A stretch of DNA of 56,423 nucleotides from Lacrimispora amygdalina (GCF_900205965.1 NZ_OAOF01000024.1:1-56423), one strand, 5' to 3'. Shown: positions 27,075 through 36,421, counted from the stretch's first letter. The notes: generated by a model from the letters alone, not told the origin. A program made the numbers and translations.

Positions 27075-27968
27075 CTAATGTCCCTGTTCATTTTTCATGT
27101 TATACTCTTTTAAAATAAATTGTATCATTTTCAGCGAATCTTGATACACCTGCCGCCCTTTTTTTATGGAGATTCCTACAGCTACATTCAATGGTTCTTT
27201 CAAAGGTATTGCTATAATATCTTCATCGTAAAAAACTGCTTCCTTCAGCAAAAAGGTACCGAGTCCTGAATTTCGAACAAGGTTTTTTATGGTATGGAGT
27301 TGATTCGAATGCAACATGGCATTCGGACTTATCTCTAACATCAGGAATCTTTCCTGAACCTTTTTACTGGTATAAAAATGGTTTTCCAGTAACACTAGTG
27401 GTACTTGGCAGGCCAAAGCAGTGGAAATGGACGTATACGCTGAAAAAGGATGAGATTTTTCAATACAAAAGCATATTTCTGTTTGGTAAAGCACCATTGT
27501 TTCCAGATTTGTGTTGTTAAAGTCAGCAGCACTGACTGCCATATCAATCTGATCCTCCAAAAGCATATCCATAATCGCAGAGGAATCACCTTCAATAACT
27601 TCAAGTTGTATATCAGGATAAACAGCATGAAACTCATTAATTAAAAGGGGCAGAAAAAAGGCACCTACTTGAATGGGCAGACCGAGCTTGATTTTATTTC
27701 GTTTTTTTCCCAAATCACGCATCTCTTCTGATAAAGAATCCACCTCGTTTAAAAGTTTATCGATTTTATCCAGAAAAAAGTGGCCCTCTTGTGTCAGGGT
27801 TATTTTTTTATTCGCAGCACGATGAAAAAGATTAATCCCCAGCTCTGCCTCAAGTTCACGTATAGACATGGTAATCGATGGTTGAGAAACATTAAGACTC
27901 TCAGCGGCTTTTGTAATATTTCCATATTTGCAGGTGGCTTGAAAATATTGTAGCTGTAATAACTTCAT
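27075..27968 (-). CDS. LysR-family regulator of the tartrate unit
   Basis: A 297-residue LysR-type regulator with helix-turn-helix TKAAESLNVSQPSITMSIRE (residues about 19-38) and a normal effector-binding domain. GGAGGGAAGAA precedes the ATG. It is divergent from the D-tartrate dehydratase gene at 28102 and so probably activates it in response to tartrate or a related acid. The two LysR regulators in this window differ in sequence, so this is not a recent duplication. Confidence 0.92.
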   Translation of the reverse strand: MKLLQLQYFQATCKYGNITKAAESLNVSQPSITMSIRELEAELGINLFHRAANKKITLTQEGHFFLDKIDKLLNEVDSLSEEMRDLGKKRNKIKLGLPIQVGAFFLPLLINEFHAVYPDIQLEVIEGDSSAIMDMLLEDQIDMAVSAADFNNTNLETMVLYQTEICFCIEKSHPFSAYTSISTALACQVPLVLLENHFYTSKKVQERFLMLEISPNAMLHSNQLHTIKNLVRNSGLGTFLLKEAVFYDEDIIAIPLKEPLNVAVGISIKKGRQVYQDSLKMIQFILKEYNMKNEQGH

Positions 27969-28010
27969 TTCTTCCCTCCAATTACTTAATAATCAAATTG
28001 TACAATAAAT

Positions 28011-28021
28011 TTATCTGATAA
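28011..28021. promoter_or_regulatory. Putative LysR box
   Basis: TTATCTGATAA, a palindrome of the LysR T-N11-A kind, lies near the centre of the 133-bp divergent promoter. Confidence 0.5.
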
Positions 28022-28101
28022 GCAAATAAAAAAGATATATTTAACAATGAAATCTCTTTGTATTATGCTTAGTATATCAAAAACAAACAAGGAGGAATAC
28101 A

Positions 28102-29274
28102 GTGAAAATATTAAATATTATTGACTGTAATATGGGATTTAGTGGAAACATGAGAAATTCAGTGATTGACTTCAGCCAGATGACTACAAGTGTGGTTGCC
28201 ATCATTACGGATGTTGTTATTGATGGGCAACCGGTTATCGGATATGGATTCAATTCCATGGGACGGTATGGACAAAGCGGAATCATTCGTACCCGTTTTG
28301 CACCGAGAATTCTTGCGGCAGCAGAGTGCCAGCTATTAAACACAGAAGGAACAAATTTTTCGGCACAAAAAATCTTTGATATTATGATGAAGAATGAGAA
28401 GCCAGGAGGGCACGGGGATCGGGCTCATGCTGCCGGAGCTATTGACATGGCGGTGTGGGATATCATCTCAAAGATCGAAAGAAAGCCATTGTGGAAATAT
28501 CTAAGTGAAACCTTTAATCAAGGAGCCTATGATGATCAGGTGTTCTGCTATGGTGCCGGCGGATACTATTATCCCGATCAGGGAATCGAGGGTTTGAAAA
28601 GTGAACTACAAGGTTATCTGGAACAAGGGTTTGACTGTATAAAAATAAAGATAGGTGGTGCAAGTCTGAGTGAAGATTTAAAGCGTTTGGAAGCAGCAAT
28701 TCAAGTCGCCGGATTCAGCCGGAAGGTTGCTGTCGATGCAAACGGAAAATTTAATCTTGATAAAGCAATGGAATATGCCAAAGCACTTGAGCCATATTCC
28801 ATCCTGTGGTATGAAGAACCTGGGGATCCCAACGATTATCTTCTTCATTCGGTGTTAGTCGAAAGTTACTCAGGAAGCATTGCCACAGCAGAGAACCTTT
28901 TTTCTGTTCAAGATACTAAGAACATGCTGCTGTTTGGACGCCTCAGACCAAACAAAGATATCATACAGACGGATGTAAATCTCGCTTATGGACTAACTGG
29001 AGCAATTCAGATTATCAAAATGATGGATCAGATGGGCTGGAGTCGGAAGCAGATATACCTCCATGGCGGACACTTGTTATGTCTTCACCTTGCCGCAGCC
29101 ATGCAGTTGGGAGGAAGTGAATGTTATCCCGGTGTATTTCAACCATTTGGTGGTTTTAATAGCGAGGTTATGCTTAATAACGGAATGGCAACTCTCCCTG
29201 AAAGCCCGGGAATTGGAGTAGAGCAGAAAACAGAATTGTATCAATGTCTACGTGAATTAGTGAGGAAAGAATAG
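28102..29274 (+). CDS. tarD: D(-)-tartrate dehydratase (enolase superfamily)
   Basis: 390 residues, closely resembling bacterial D-tartrate dehydratase throughout: NMRNSVIDFSQMTTSVVAII, YGFNSMGRYGQSGIIRTRF, NEKPGGHGDRAHAAGAIDMA. Catalytic and metal residues are in place: K181 and K183 in KIKIGGASL, D212 and N214 in VDANGKF, E238/E239 in WYEEPGDP, E264 in ATAENLF, and H321 in YLHGGH. The reaction removes water from D-tartrate to give oxaloacetate with a Mg ion, in the cytoplasm. The start is GTG at 28102 after AAGGAGGAATACA. It is followed 11 bases later by a MatC-like permease, completing an uptake-plus-dehydration unit. Confidence 0.92.
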   Translation: MKILNIIDCNMGFSGNMRNSVIDFSQMTTSVVAIITDVVIDGQPVIGYGFNSMGRYGQSGIIRTRFAPRILAAAECQLLNTEGTNFSAQKIFDIMMKNEKPGGHGDRAHAAGAIDMAVWDIISKIERKPLWKYLSETFNQGAYDDQVFCYGAGGYYYPDQGIEGLKSELQGYLEQGFDCIKIKIGGASLSEDLKRLEAAIQVAGFSRKVAVDANGKFNLDKAMEYAKALEPYSILWYEEPGDPNDYLLHSVLVESYSGSIATAENLFSVQDTKNMLLFGRLRPNKDIIQTDVNLAYGLTGAIQIIKMMDQMGWSRKQIYLHGGHLLCLHLAAAMQLGGSECYPGVFQPFGGFNSEVMLNNGMATLPESPGIGVEQKTELYQCLRELVRKE

Positions 29275-29285
29275 GGAGGACATAT

Positions 29286-30536
29286 ATGAACTGGGCACTT
29301 ATTTCATTGCTTACGCTGGTTGTAATAACTGTATTGGCGTTTGTAATTAAAGTTAATATCGGACTATTAGCAATTCTTGCCGCAGTAATTTTGGGCTGGG
29401 TTGCCGGATTTGCAGATAAAGAAATTATTGCAGGTTTCAGTTCCAGCATGTTTCTAATGATGCTGGGAGTATCTTTTCTGTGTGCGATTTCCGTAGCAAA
29501 TGGCTCACTGGAATTATTTGCACATAAGTTTATTAAGCTAACGGGAGGAAGAGCCTGGCTGGTTCCACCGATTATATTCATCATCGGCTATCTGGTCTGT
29601 GCAATTGGACCGGGAGCTGTGTGCGGACTTGGAATTGTCTGCACCCTATCCGTACCGATGGGGAAAACAAGTGGTTATGATTCGGTTATGCTTGGGATTA
29701 TCGGAGAAATGGGAGCGCTTGCAGGCCGCCATTCGCCTCTGACCCCTACTTCAGTGGTGTTCAGAACGATTCTGGAACCGGAAGGAATTATGGAAAGCCA
29801 GTATCAGAACCCCCTGATTGTTTACTCTCTTTGTACATTTATTCTGCTGGCTGTTATTACCTTCTTTATGTTTAAAGGCCATAAGGTGAAAACCAATGTA
29901 ATGGAAACCGACAATCTTCCTGAATTCACCAAAGCCCAGACCATGACCTTATTAGGATTTGTGGTGCTGGTGATTGGCAGTATGTTGTTTAAGCGTAATG
30001 TTGGGCTTGTGGCATTTTCTGTAGGAATTGTGCTGGTTATTTTAAAGGCCGCAGATGAAAAGGAAGTGTTCAAAGCAATCTCCTGGTCTACCCTGCTTGT
30101 TGTAACTGGTGTGGGAGTTTTAATGAATCTGGTGATGAAAAGCGGCGGAGTGGAGCTTTTGTCAAGTGGACTGTCAAGCGTTATGACGCCAAGAACAGCG
30201 GTGACAATTTATGGTTTAAGTGCAGGATTTTTATCCTGGTTCAGTTCTGCTATCGGTGTAGTTTATCCAACTCTGCTTCCAACTGTAAAGGATATTACGG
30301 AAACGGTTAATGTAAGCCCTATTGGTCTTTTGACAATGATTGGCCTTTGTAGTTCATTCGCAGCATTCAGTCCTGCATCTACAGGAGGAGGTCTTATTAT
30401 GGCGGCACAGGCATCTGAGCCTGGATTTACTAAGCAAAAACAAAATAAATTATTTGTACGTTTATTTTTACACTCTGTGTTAATGCTTTTGATTCCATGT
30501 GTATTATCTCTGACCGGAATTTATGGAATTTTATAA
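29286..30536 (+). CDS. MatC-like dicarboxylate permease
   Basis: 416 residues, about ten to twelve membrane helices. An N-terminal MatC-type segment (GLLAILAAVILGWVAGFADK) and paired re-entrant loops (CAIGPGAVCGLGIVCTLSVP; GRHSPLTPTSVV; FAAFSPASTGGGLIMAAQAS) indicate the ion-transporter superfamily of malonate/C4-dicarboxylate carriers. AGGGAGGACATAT precedes the ATG. Directly behind tarD, it most likely imports tartrate. It lacks the SNT-type motifs of the permease at 6820 and belongs to a different branch. Confidence 0.85.
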   Translation: MNWALISLLTLVVITVLAFVIKVNIGLLAILAAVILGWVAGFADKEIIAGFSSSMFLMMLGVSFLCAISVANGSLELFAHKFIKLTGGRAWLVPPIIFIIGYLVCAIGPGAVCGLGIVCTLSVPMGKTSGYDSVMLGIIGEMGALAGRHSPLTPTSVVFRTILEPEGIMESQYQNPLIVYSLCTFILLAVITFFMFKGHKVKTNVMETDNLPEFTKAQTMTLLGFVVLVIGSMLFKRNVGLVAFSVGIVLVILKAADEKEVFKAISWSTLLVVTGVGVLMNLVMKSGGVELLSSGLSSVMTPRTAVTIYGLSAGFLSWFSSAIGVVYPTLLPTVKDITETVNVSPIGLLTMIGLCSSFAAFSPASTGGGLIMAAQASEPGFTKQKQNKLFVRLFLHSVLMLLIPCVLSLTGIYGIL

Positions 30537-30569
30537 AAAAGGAATACAGATTATTAATGTGAAATCGGT

Positions 30570-30654
30570 GGGGCTGTAAAAAAACTCCACAAATAGAAAA
30601 TCGCTGAGGTCGTGAGACTTCAGCGATTTTTTTAGGGACTTATTTTACAGCCCC
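30570..30654. repeat. Inverted-repeat (MITE-like) element, copy 2
   Basis: Perfect 12-bp terminal inverted repeats GGGGCTGTAAAA (30570-30581) and TTTTACAGCCCC (30643-30654), with the same inner hairpin as copy 1. It starts exactly 3600 bases after copy 1, in the same orientation, and follows the permease stop at 30536. The two copies bracket the LysR-tarD-permease unit. Confidence 0.85.
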
Positions 30655-30900
30655 TTCTTTCGCGGAAAATACCAGGTGTAAAGAACTTGCGGCTTTCTGG
30701 AAAATGCAGCTTTTGAAGGCCGACCTGGTAATTCGCAGAATCCTCCCGTATTTGGCTACAGGAGGGGATTTTATTGTTCAGAAAGGGGGAAGAAAACATG
30801 TGCAATGACGAAAAAGAATGGTAAAAGAACTTAATGTACATGAAAAATCATATAACAGACACAAAAAAGTAAGGTCAATAAATGACAGGAGGAAAGAAGA

Positions 30901-31836
30901 ATGGCTGCAGAAGTTGAAACAATGTTTTACACAGGAAGAAAGGCGCCCTGGCATGGCCTTGGCACCTCCGTATCAGAGGCTTCCACCTCAGAATCAGCCC
31001 TGGAGCTTGCCGGGCTTAACTGGCGGGTCATCCAGAAAGATATCATGACCAATGACGGCATTCCCGTTTTGGGATTTAAGGCAAATGTAAGGGACAATGA
31101 TGAACGGATACTGGGCGTGGTGACGGACCGGTATAAGGTGGTGCAGAATCAAGAGGCCTTTTCCTTTACGGATGAACTGTTAGGAGAAGGGGTCACGTAT
31201 GAAACGGCCGGCTCCTTACAGGAGGGTCGGCGGACCTGGATTCTGGCAAAGCTTCCCCAGCGGTATATCATCAGCGGGGATGAGGTCGCTCCCTACCTGG
31301 TATTTATGAACAGCCATGATGGATCGGGTTCCATCAAGGTGGCAATGACACCGATCCGCGTGGTGTGCTTAAACACGCTGAACCTGGCTCTGTCCACGGC
31401 AAAGCGTTCCTGGTCCACCAATCATGTGGGTGACATCCGGGGAAAGATGGAGGATGCCAGATATACACTTTTATATGCAGATGCCTATATGGCAGAGCTT
31501 GGAAAAAGCATTGACCAGTTGAACCGGCAGAAACTGACGGATAAACAGGTCTATGAATATATTGACGCCTTGTTCCCATTGCTTGACAATGCGACAGATC
31601 AGCAGCTGAAAAACCTGCGGAAAATGAAAGAAGAAGTAAGAGACCGGTATTATTCCGCCCCGGACTTACAGTATGTAGGGAAGAATGCATACCGGTTTGT
31701 CAATGCGGTCTCTGATTTTGCCACCCATTCCAAGCCGCTTCGGGAACGGACAAATTACCGGGAAAGCTTATTTGCCCGGACAGTGGACGGTAATGCCATG
31801 ATCGATAAAGCATATGCGCTGGTAACGGCGGCGTAA
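30901..31836 (+). CDS. DUF932 (phage/plasmid-like) protein
   Basis: 311 residues with the family start FYTGRKAPWHGLGTSVSEAS, a central LPQRYIISGDEVAPYLVFMN and SHDGSGSIKVAMTPIRVVCL, and a helical C-terminus. DUF932 proteins are carried by phages, plasmids and conjugative elements, often next to recombination genes, and have no settled function. GACAGGAGGAAAGAAGA precedes the ATG. First gene of a long co-directional module (30.9-42.2 kb). Confidence 0.9.
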   Translation: MAAEVETMFYTGRKAPWHGLGTSVSEASTSESALELAGLNWRVIQKDIMTNDGIPVLGFKANVRDNDERILGVVTDRYKVVQNQEAFSFTDELLGEGVTYETAGSLQEGRRTWILAKLPQRYIISGDEVAPYLVFMNSHDGSGSIKVAMTPIRVVCLNTLNLALSTAKRSWSTNHVGDIRGKMEDARYTLLYADAYMAELGKSIDQLNRQKLTDKQVYEYIDALFPLLDNATDQQLKNLRKMKEEVRDRYYSAPDLQYVGKNAYRFVNAVSDFATHSKPLRERTNYRESLFARTVDGNAMIDKAYALVTAA

Positions 31837-31850
31837 AGGAGGGAAAAACC

Positions 31851-32225
31851 ATGTATGTTCGTGATGAAGAAGAATTTGGTCAGGCAGTGCGGGAGGGAAA
31901 GGACCGGATTGAATTGGAGGGAGACCTGGCTGCTAAGGTAAAGAAGCTGTATAAGATCAACCTTGCTCTTTGGAGCTTTTGCCTGGTCTGTTTGGGGGTA
32001 GCTATCATAGCGCTTATGCAGGTGCCCATAACGGGTGGTGCTTCCGGTGTTGTCAGCCTGGTTGCCGGGACGCCTGCGGCCGCCATTTTAGGAACAGAAG
32101 CAGCGGTGACAGCCGTCATGATCGGAGTAGCCGGCGGCGGTATTGGGGTTTTGAAAAAATTAAGGCGGGATTACCGGATAGCAACCGGAAAAGATGGCCG
32201 CATTATTGTATACTTGAAAAAATAA
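31851..32225 (+). CDS. Small two-helix membrane protein
   Basis: 124 residues: a charged cytoplasmic start (EEFGQAVREGKDRIELEGDL), two hydrophobic helices (LALWSFCLVCLGVAIIALMQ and a Gly/Ala-rich AAVTAVMIGVAGGGIGVL) and a basic end. Probably an inner-membrane protein of the mobile element; function unknown. AGGAGGGAAAAACC is the ribosome site. Confidence 0.7.
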   Translation: MYVRDEEEFGQAVREGKDRIELEGDLAAKVKKLYKINLALWSFCLVCLGVAIIALMQVPITGGASGVVSLVAGTPAAAILGTEAAVTAVMIGVAGGGIGVLKKLRRDYRIATGKDGRIIVYLKK

Positions 32226-32309
32226 GGTGATCCGGGTGGTATCATCTGTCGGTCCCAGGGGATATTCCTTTCAGTGTTCTCTGGGACTTTGTAAAGGAGG
32301 CTGCCGGAT

Positions 32310-32576
32310 ATGCAGGGGAAATTACAAAGGGAAGCAATTGGGCCGGAGGATGGAACCCGTGTTAATGGGCGATGGAAGACCTTGTGTGCGTGCCGGGATT
32401 TTAGGCTTTTGTTGGAGTGGGCATGTCCGGATGTTCTTGATCTGTTCGAGAGGCAGATCACAGAATACCTGGCTATGACGGAACTGACCGAAAGCTATCT
32501 TAGAGAGGTCCCAAGAAGTGTCTGTTGGTATGAGGGGCTTGTTAGTACAGAAGTGCTGTTAATGGAACTTTTATAG
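32310..32576 (+). CDS. Hypothetical protein
   Basis: 88 residues with three cysteines and Trp-rich segments (FRLLLEWACPDVLDLFERQI). AAAGGAGG (32293-32300) is nine bases before the ATG, which supports translation. No family was recognised. A GTCCCAG/CTGGGAC inverted repeat lies in the leader (32252-32287). Confidence 0.55.
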   Translation: MQGKLQREAIGPEDGTRVNGRWKTLCACRDFRLLLEWACPDVLDLFERQITEYLAMTELTESYLREVPRSVCWYEGLVSTEVLLMELL

Positions 32577-32685
32577 GATGTTTGGAAAAAATTCTGTAAG
32601 GATGGAAAAAACAAGTGGAGAAAAAGGGAAGCGTCCTGTTTGGCAGAGGAAGCGTCCTCTTTTCGTTTGGAAAGGAGATTCGCAG

Positions 32686-33207
32686 GTGAAATGTGGAATA
32701 CAAGAAAAAAAGATCGTTGACATGATGAAACGGCCAAGCCCGAAAAAGATTGTCAGCATGATTCACCTTCAGATGGTAAAGGAGGGCAGGACCTTATGCG
32801 GGATGAAATGTTTTTCTTCTCCGATGGGGGCAGTTGAGGCGGTAAGGCCCCTGTTTGACTTAGCAGACAGGGAAATGGTCCTTGTCATGTCCTTAAACGC
32901 AAAGCTGGAGCCTATGGCTGCGGAAGTAGCCGCGGTTGGAGGCGTCAGTATGTGCAGTGTGGACGTAAGAAATATTTTTAAACACGCTCTTTTAAATAAC
33001 GCTTCCTATGTAATTTGCTTTCATAATCATTTATCAGGAGACCCAAAGCCCAGCAGTGAGGACCAGGCGATTACTAGGAGAATCCGGGAATGCGGAAATC
33101 TGCTGGGAATTTTCCTGATAGATCATATCATTGTGGGTGAGGCCGGGTTTTACAGTTTCAAAGAGCAGGGCCTGATTGATCTGGCTTTGCCAGATGATGC
33201 AGCTTGA
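32686..33207 (+). CDS. RadC-like JAB/MPN metalloprotease-fold protein
   Basis: About 173 residues from a GTG start (AAAGGAG eight bases upstream). The JAMM motif is complete: H113-N-H115 in CFHNHLSGDPKPSSED with D126, and the preceding region ends NASYVICF. Such RadC-type proteins are widespread in phages and conjugative elements. The original DNA-repair claim for RadC is doubtful and the substrate is unknown. The longer frame from ATG 32578 would add a Lys/Arg-rich N-terminus without a good ribosome site. Confidence 0.85.
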   Translation: MKCGIQEKKIVDMMKRPSPKKIVSMIHLQMVKEGRTLCGMKCFSSPMGAVEAVRPLFDLADREMVLVMSLNAKLEPMAAEVAAVGGVSMCSVDVRNIFKHALLNNASYVICFHNHLSGDPKPSSEDQAITRRIRECGNLLGIFLIDHIIVGEAGFYSFKEQGLIDLALPDDAA

Positions 33208-33269
33208 TATAAGAGGGATATAAGAAGATCATTTGTAACACGGAATATTTTTACAATAGGAGGCTGTCT

Positions 33270-34199
33270 ATGTCAAAAAACATATCAACCGCAGAGTTAA
33301 GCCATGAAGAATGGCTTAAATTAAGAAAGACCGGGATTGGCGGTTCTGATGCCGGGGCTATATGTGGTTTAAATCCATATGCAAGCCCCATGAGCGTTTA
33401 TCAGGATAAGACCACTATGGAAGTGGAAGAGATCAATAATGAAGCCATGCGTCAGGGAAGAGATTTAGAGGATTACGTTGCCCGGAGATTTATGGAAGCA
33501 ACCGGGCTAAAGGTGAGACGCTCCAATATGATGTACCGCAGTGAAGAGCATCCATTTATGCTTGCGGATGTGGACCGGCTGATTGTGGGAAAGGATGCAG
33601 GGCTGGAATGTAAGACGGCCAGTGCTTACAACCTGGACAAATGGAAAGAGGATGAAATCCCCGCCCATTACTTAATCCAATGCCATCATTACATGAGTGT
33701 AACCGGGAAGCAGACCTGGTACATTGCTGTGGTCATTTTAGGGTGTGGATTCAAATATGCTGAAATTCCAAGAGATGAGGACCTGATCAAGAACCTTGTT
33801 TCCATTGAAAAGCAGTTCTGGAACAGTCATGTAGTGAAGCGGATCATACCGGACCCGGATGGTTCCGAAGCCTGTGATGAAGTGCTGGAGCAGTATTTTC
33901 ACACGGCCAGAAAAAATTCAGCCATTTTGTTGACCGGATTTGACGATAAAATCCGGCGCAGGCTGGAGATCGTGAAGCTGATGGACAAGCTGGGAGAGGA
34001 GAAGAACCAGATCGACCAGCAGATCAAGCTGTTCATGAAGGATCATGAAATGGCTTACAATGAAAAGTACCGCGTGACCTGGAGCAACGTGGACACGCTT
34101 CATCTGGATTCCAAACGGATCAAGGCAGAGAAACCGGAAATTTATACAGAATTCAGTTACAGGACCAGTTCCAGGCGGTTTACTATCAAGGCGGCGTAA
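33270..34199 (+). CDS. YqaJ/lambda-type exonuclease
   Basis: 309 residues with the YqaJ recombinase signature WLKLRKTGIGGSDAGAICGL and nuclease motifs: an aspartate in FMLADVDRLIV and E-x-K in GLECKTAS. The family chews one strand of duplex DNA to expose a single-strand tail for the annealase encoded next (RecT). Used by phages and conjugative elements for homologous recombination. AGGAGGCTGTCT is the ribosome site. The last 100 residues are helical and likely mediate pairing with RecT. Confidence 0.92.
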   Translation: MSKNISTAELSHEEWLKLRKTGIGGSDAGAICGLNPYASPMSVYQDKTTMEVEEINNEAMRQGRDLEDYVARRFMEATGLKVRRSNMMYRSEEHPFMLADVDRLIVGKDAGLECKTASAYNLDKWKEDEIPAHYLIQCHHYMSVTGKQTWYIAVVILGCGFKYAEIPRDEDLIKNLVSIEKQFWNSHVVKRIIPDPDGSEACDEVLEQYFHTARKNSAILLTGFDDKIRRRLEIVKLMDKLGEEKNQIDQQIKLFMKDHEMAYNEKYRVTWSNVDTLHLDSKRIKAEKPEIYTEFSYRTSSRRFTIKAA

Positions 34200-34350
34200 T
34201 CACTGGAAGGGTTCCGTGCTGTCAAAGCTTAAGTTTCCTGCATCACCTGGTTTTTTATAAGATAAGAGAGCGGGATCAAACGGTAATGATATATGCAGTT
34301 GTTGATTCCAGACGTGATTATGTGAATTTAATATTTTAATTGTTGATGAG

Positions 34351-34378
34351 AGGGCCGTCTGAGAGGATGGTCCTTTTT
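34351..34378 (+). terminator. Terminator/attenuator between exonuclease and recT
   Basis: AGGGCCGTC pairs with GATGGTCCT (two G-U pairs) followed by TTTTT, ending 20 bases before the recT start. Confidence 0.65.
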
Positions 34379-34397
34379 CAATGGAAAGGTGGAAACA

Positions 34398-35198
34398 ATG
34401 GCAGTTGATGTAAAAAATGAATTGGAGAGAAAGGCTTCCGGTCAGAACAGCCAGGTGAAGCTGACAAAAAGCATGACAATTGCAGACATGGTAAAGGCGC
34501 TGGAACCGGAAATCAAACGGGCACTGCCTGCGGTACTGACCCCGGAACGTTTTACAAGGATGGCGCTGTCCGCCATCAATAACACGCCGGAGCTGGCAGG
34601 CTGTACCCCCATGTCCTTTATTGCAGCCATGATGAATGCAGCCCAGCTTGGATTAGAGCCTAACACTCCACTGGGTCAAGCGTATTTAATTCCTTATAAA
34701 AACAAAGGTGTGCTGGAATGCCAGTTTCAGATTGGATATAAAGGCATGATAGACTTGGCTTACCGTACAGGGCAGATCCAGGTGATTCAAGGGCAGGCCG
34801 TGCGGGAGTTCGATTATTTTGAATATCAATACGGGCTGGACCCCAAGCTGGTCCACCGTCCGGGAGAGGAGGAACGGGGAGAGATCACGTTTATTTACGG
34901 CCTGTTCCGGCTGTCTAATGGCGGATATGGATTTGAGGTCAGCAATAAGGCAGATATGGATGCGTTTGCCGCTAAATATTCGAAATCCTTTGGGAGCAAG
35001 TACAGTCCGTGGACGGAGAATTATGAGGATATGGCGAAAAAGACGGTCATTAAGCGGGCGCTGAAATATGCACCTGTATCTGTGGATTTCCAAAAGGCCA
35101 TGTCCATGGATGAAACGATTAAGACAGAGATTTCCGTGGATATGAGCGAAATCCGGAATGAGTGTCCGGAGATATCAGAAAACGGAGAGGCAGCATGA
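34398..35198 (+). CDS. recT: RecT-family single-strand annealing protein
   Basis: 266 residues with the RecT core: KALPAVLTPERF-like segment (KRALPAVLTPERFTRMALSA), GLEPNTPLGQAYLIPYKNKG, ECQFQIGYKGMIDLAYRTGQ and KKTVIKRALKYAP. It binds single strands and anneals complementary DNA, partnering the YqaJ exonuclease upstream. ATG 34398 follows AAAGGTGG; an in-frame GTG nine bases earlier is less well placed. The stop overlaps the next gene (ATGA), so translation is coupled. Confidence 0.95.
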   Translation: MAVDVKNELERKASGQNSQVKLTKSMTIADMVKALEPEIKRALPAVLTPERFTRMALSAINNTPELAGCTPMSFIAAMMNAAQLGLEPNTPLGQAYLIPYKNKGVLECQFQIGYKGMIDLAYRTGQIQVIQGQAVREFDYFEYQYGLDPKLVHRPGEEERGEITFIYGLFRLSNGGYGFEVSNKADMDAFAAKYSKSFGSKYSPWTENYEDMAKKTVIKRALKYAPVSVDFQKAMSMDETIKTEISVDMSEIRNECPEISENGEAA

Positions 35199-35557
35199 AA
35201 GCGGATGGTTCTGGTAGAAAAGTTGCTTCTCAGGCAGCCAGGCAGTCCGGACAGTTTCCAAAGAAGTGCTTTTTTACGAATGGGTTCTATAAAGACCCGG
35301 AAGCGTTCTGTCATTCCCTGGACAGCCCCTGTTATATCCCGGATAGGACCGGGCGCTGCTATACCGGAGAGGAGCTTCTTGAAATGAGCCTGGGGCAGAA
35401 GGAGATCGCAGAGGAAATGTTCCTAAGTATTACCGGACAGGACCCGGAGGCATGGCTTGATGAGCAGTTTCGGATCGGGGAATTGGCGATCTGCCCTGTT
35501 TGCGGGCGTATCTACCAGAGCTATATGAGAAAGGACTGCCCCCTGTGCAGAAAATAA
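35195..35557 (+). CDS. Zinc-finger hypothetical protein
   Basis: 120 residues, overlapping the recT stop by four bases. A C-terminal zinc knuckle, CPVCGRIYQSYMRKDCPLC, follows a helical body. It is probably a nucleic-acid-binding accessory of the recombination module. The family is not named. Confidence 0.7.
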   Translation: MKADGSGRKVASQAARQSGQFPKKCFFTNGFYKDPEAFCHSLDSPCYIPDRTGRCYTGEELLEMSLGQKEIAEEMFLSITGQDPEAWLDEQFRIGELAICPVCGRIYQSYMRKDCPLCRK

Positions 35558-35644
35558 GCAGATTCAGGAGCATTATCATGGGGCACGCTATTTTATCTGT
35601 GCAGGGGTGCTCCTGCCGTGGAAAGAAAAGGGAGGTGATAAAAA

Positions 35645-35914
35645 ATGAGTGTGGAAGATTTACTGGATCAGGTAATCTGTGAAAGGATTGAGATGCTTTT
35701 AAATGCCCGTCCGGAGGGACCTGTCCCGAAGGAAGCAGGCTTTGAGCATAAAATGGAAGGTCTCCTGGAACAATTGGGAAAGGAATGGAAAGAGGAAATG
35801 GAAACGTTCTGGGATGACTGGATCGCCCGTTGTGCGGATGAGAACCGGTATTTATATTTCGCCGGAGTGAAGGATGGGTTCCGCATTTACAGAATGATGC
35901 TGGAAAACAAATGA
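35645..35914 (+). CDS. Small acidic hypothetical protein (DUF6809-like)
   Basis: 89 residues, helical (VEDLLDQVICERIEMLLNAR; LGKEWKEEMETFWDDWIARC), ending VKDGFRIYRMMLE. GGGAGGTGATAAAA is a good ribosome site. It resembles small helical proteins of clostridial mobile elements (DUF6809 type); function unknown. Confidence 0.65.
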   Translation: MSVEDLLDQVICERIEMLLNARPEGPVPKEAGFEHKMEGLLEQLGKEWKEEMETFWDDWIARCADENRYLYFAGVKDGFRIYRMMLENK

Positions 35915-36038
35915 ATCCAGGAACAGAAACGGGGGTCTTTGGCGGACCACAGATTAATAAAACGTTTTATAAAATTTAAGAAAGGTTCCTGATGAAAACC
36001 GCATAAAGTTTTTGAACTGTCAGGAAGAAGCATGGATA

Positions 36039-36068
36039 GAAGCATTCGAAAAGGGATGCTTCTTTTTT
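36039..36068 (+). terminator. Intrinsic terminator
   Basis: GAAGCAT (36039-36045) pairs with ATGCTTC (36056-36062), followed by six T. Confidence 0.8.
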
Positions 36069-36111
36069 AAGTAAATAAGGGAATCAAAAGATAAAAAGGC
36101 AGGGAATGGAA

Positions 36112-36270
36112 ATGGGGAAAGAAATGAATATCCAAAAGCTGATTGCAGATGACGGCATAGACCTTGATCACATGTATTCTATTTTAGAGAATGCTGGTCT
36201 GACGCAGTACCTGATTGTTAAACGGGTGGCAGCCATAGGAAATGAGTGGCTCATTTTTAAGATGGGATAG
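36112..36270 (+). CDS. 52-residue hypothetical protein
   Basis: ATG 36112 after GCAGGGAATGGAA encodes NIQKLIADDGIDLDHMYSIL and ENAGLTQYLIVKRVAAIG, ending in GNEWLIFKMG. It is protein-like (amphipathic helices, Trp near the end) and co-directional with its neighbours. No family recognised. Confidence 0.5.
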   Translation: MGKEMNIQKLIADDGIDLDHMYSILENAGLTQYLIVKRVAAIGNEWLIFKMG

Positions 36271-36421
36271 ATTAAGAAGGCTTCCCATAACGAATGCTCA
36301 AAAAGCATGGACAAAGGTTCCCATTGTTTGCTCAAAAAGAATGAGAACCTTGAAAATATAAGTTTTTTATAAAAAATGAAACATCAGATTTTACACTACC
36401 AGAAAAATGGAGGAAAAGCAA

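Noticed and set aside
30818..31048. 76-residue forward frame overlapping the DUF932 start
   Set aside because: Its second half is the DUF932 coding sequence read in another frame; only the first part might be a leader and there is no conserved feature.
32578..32685. N-terminal extension of the RadC-like protein
   Set aside because: Lys/Arg-rich, no good ribosome site before ATG 32578, and AAAGGAG directly before GTG 32686 fits the family N-terminus better.
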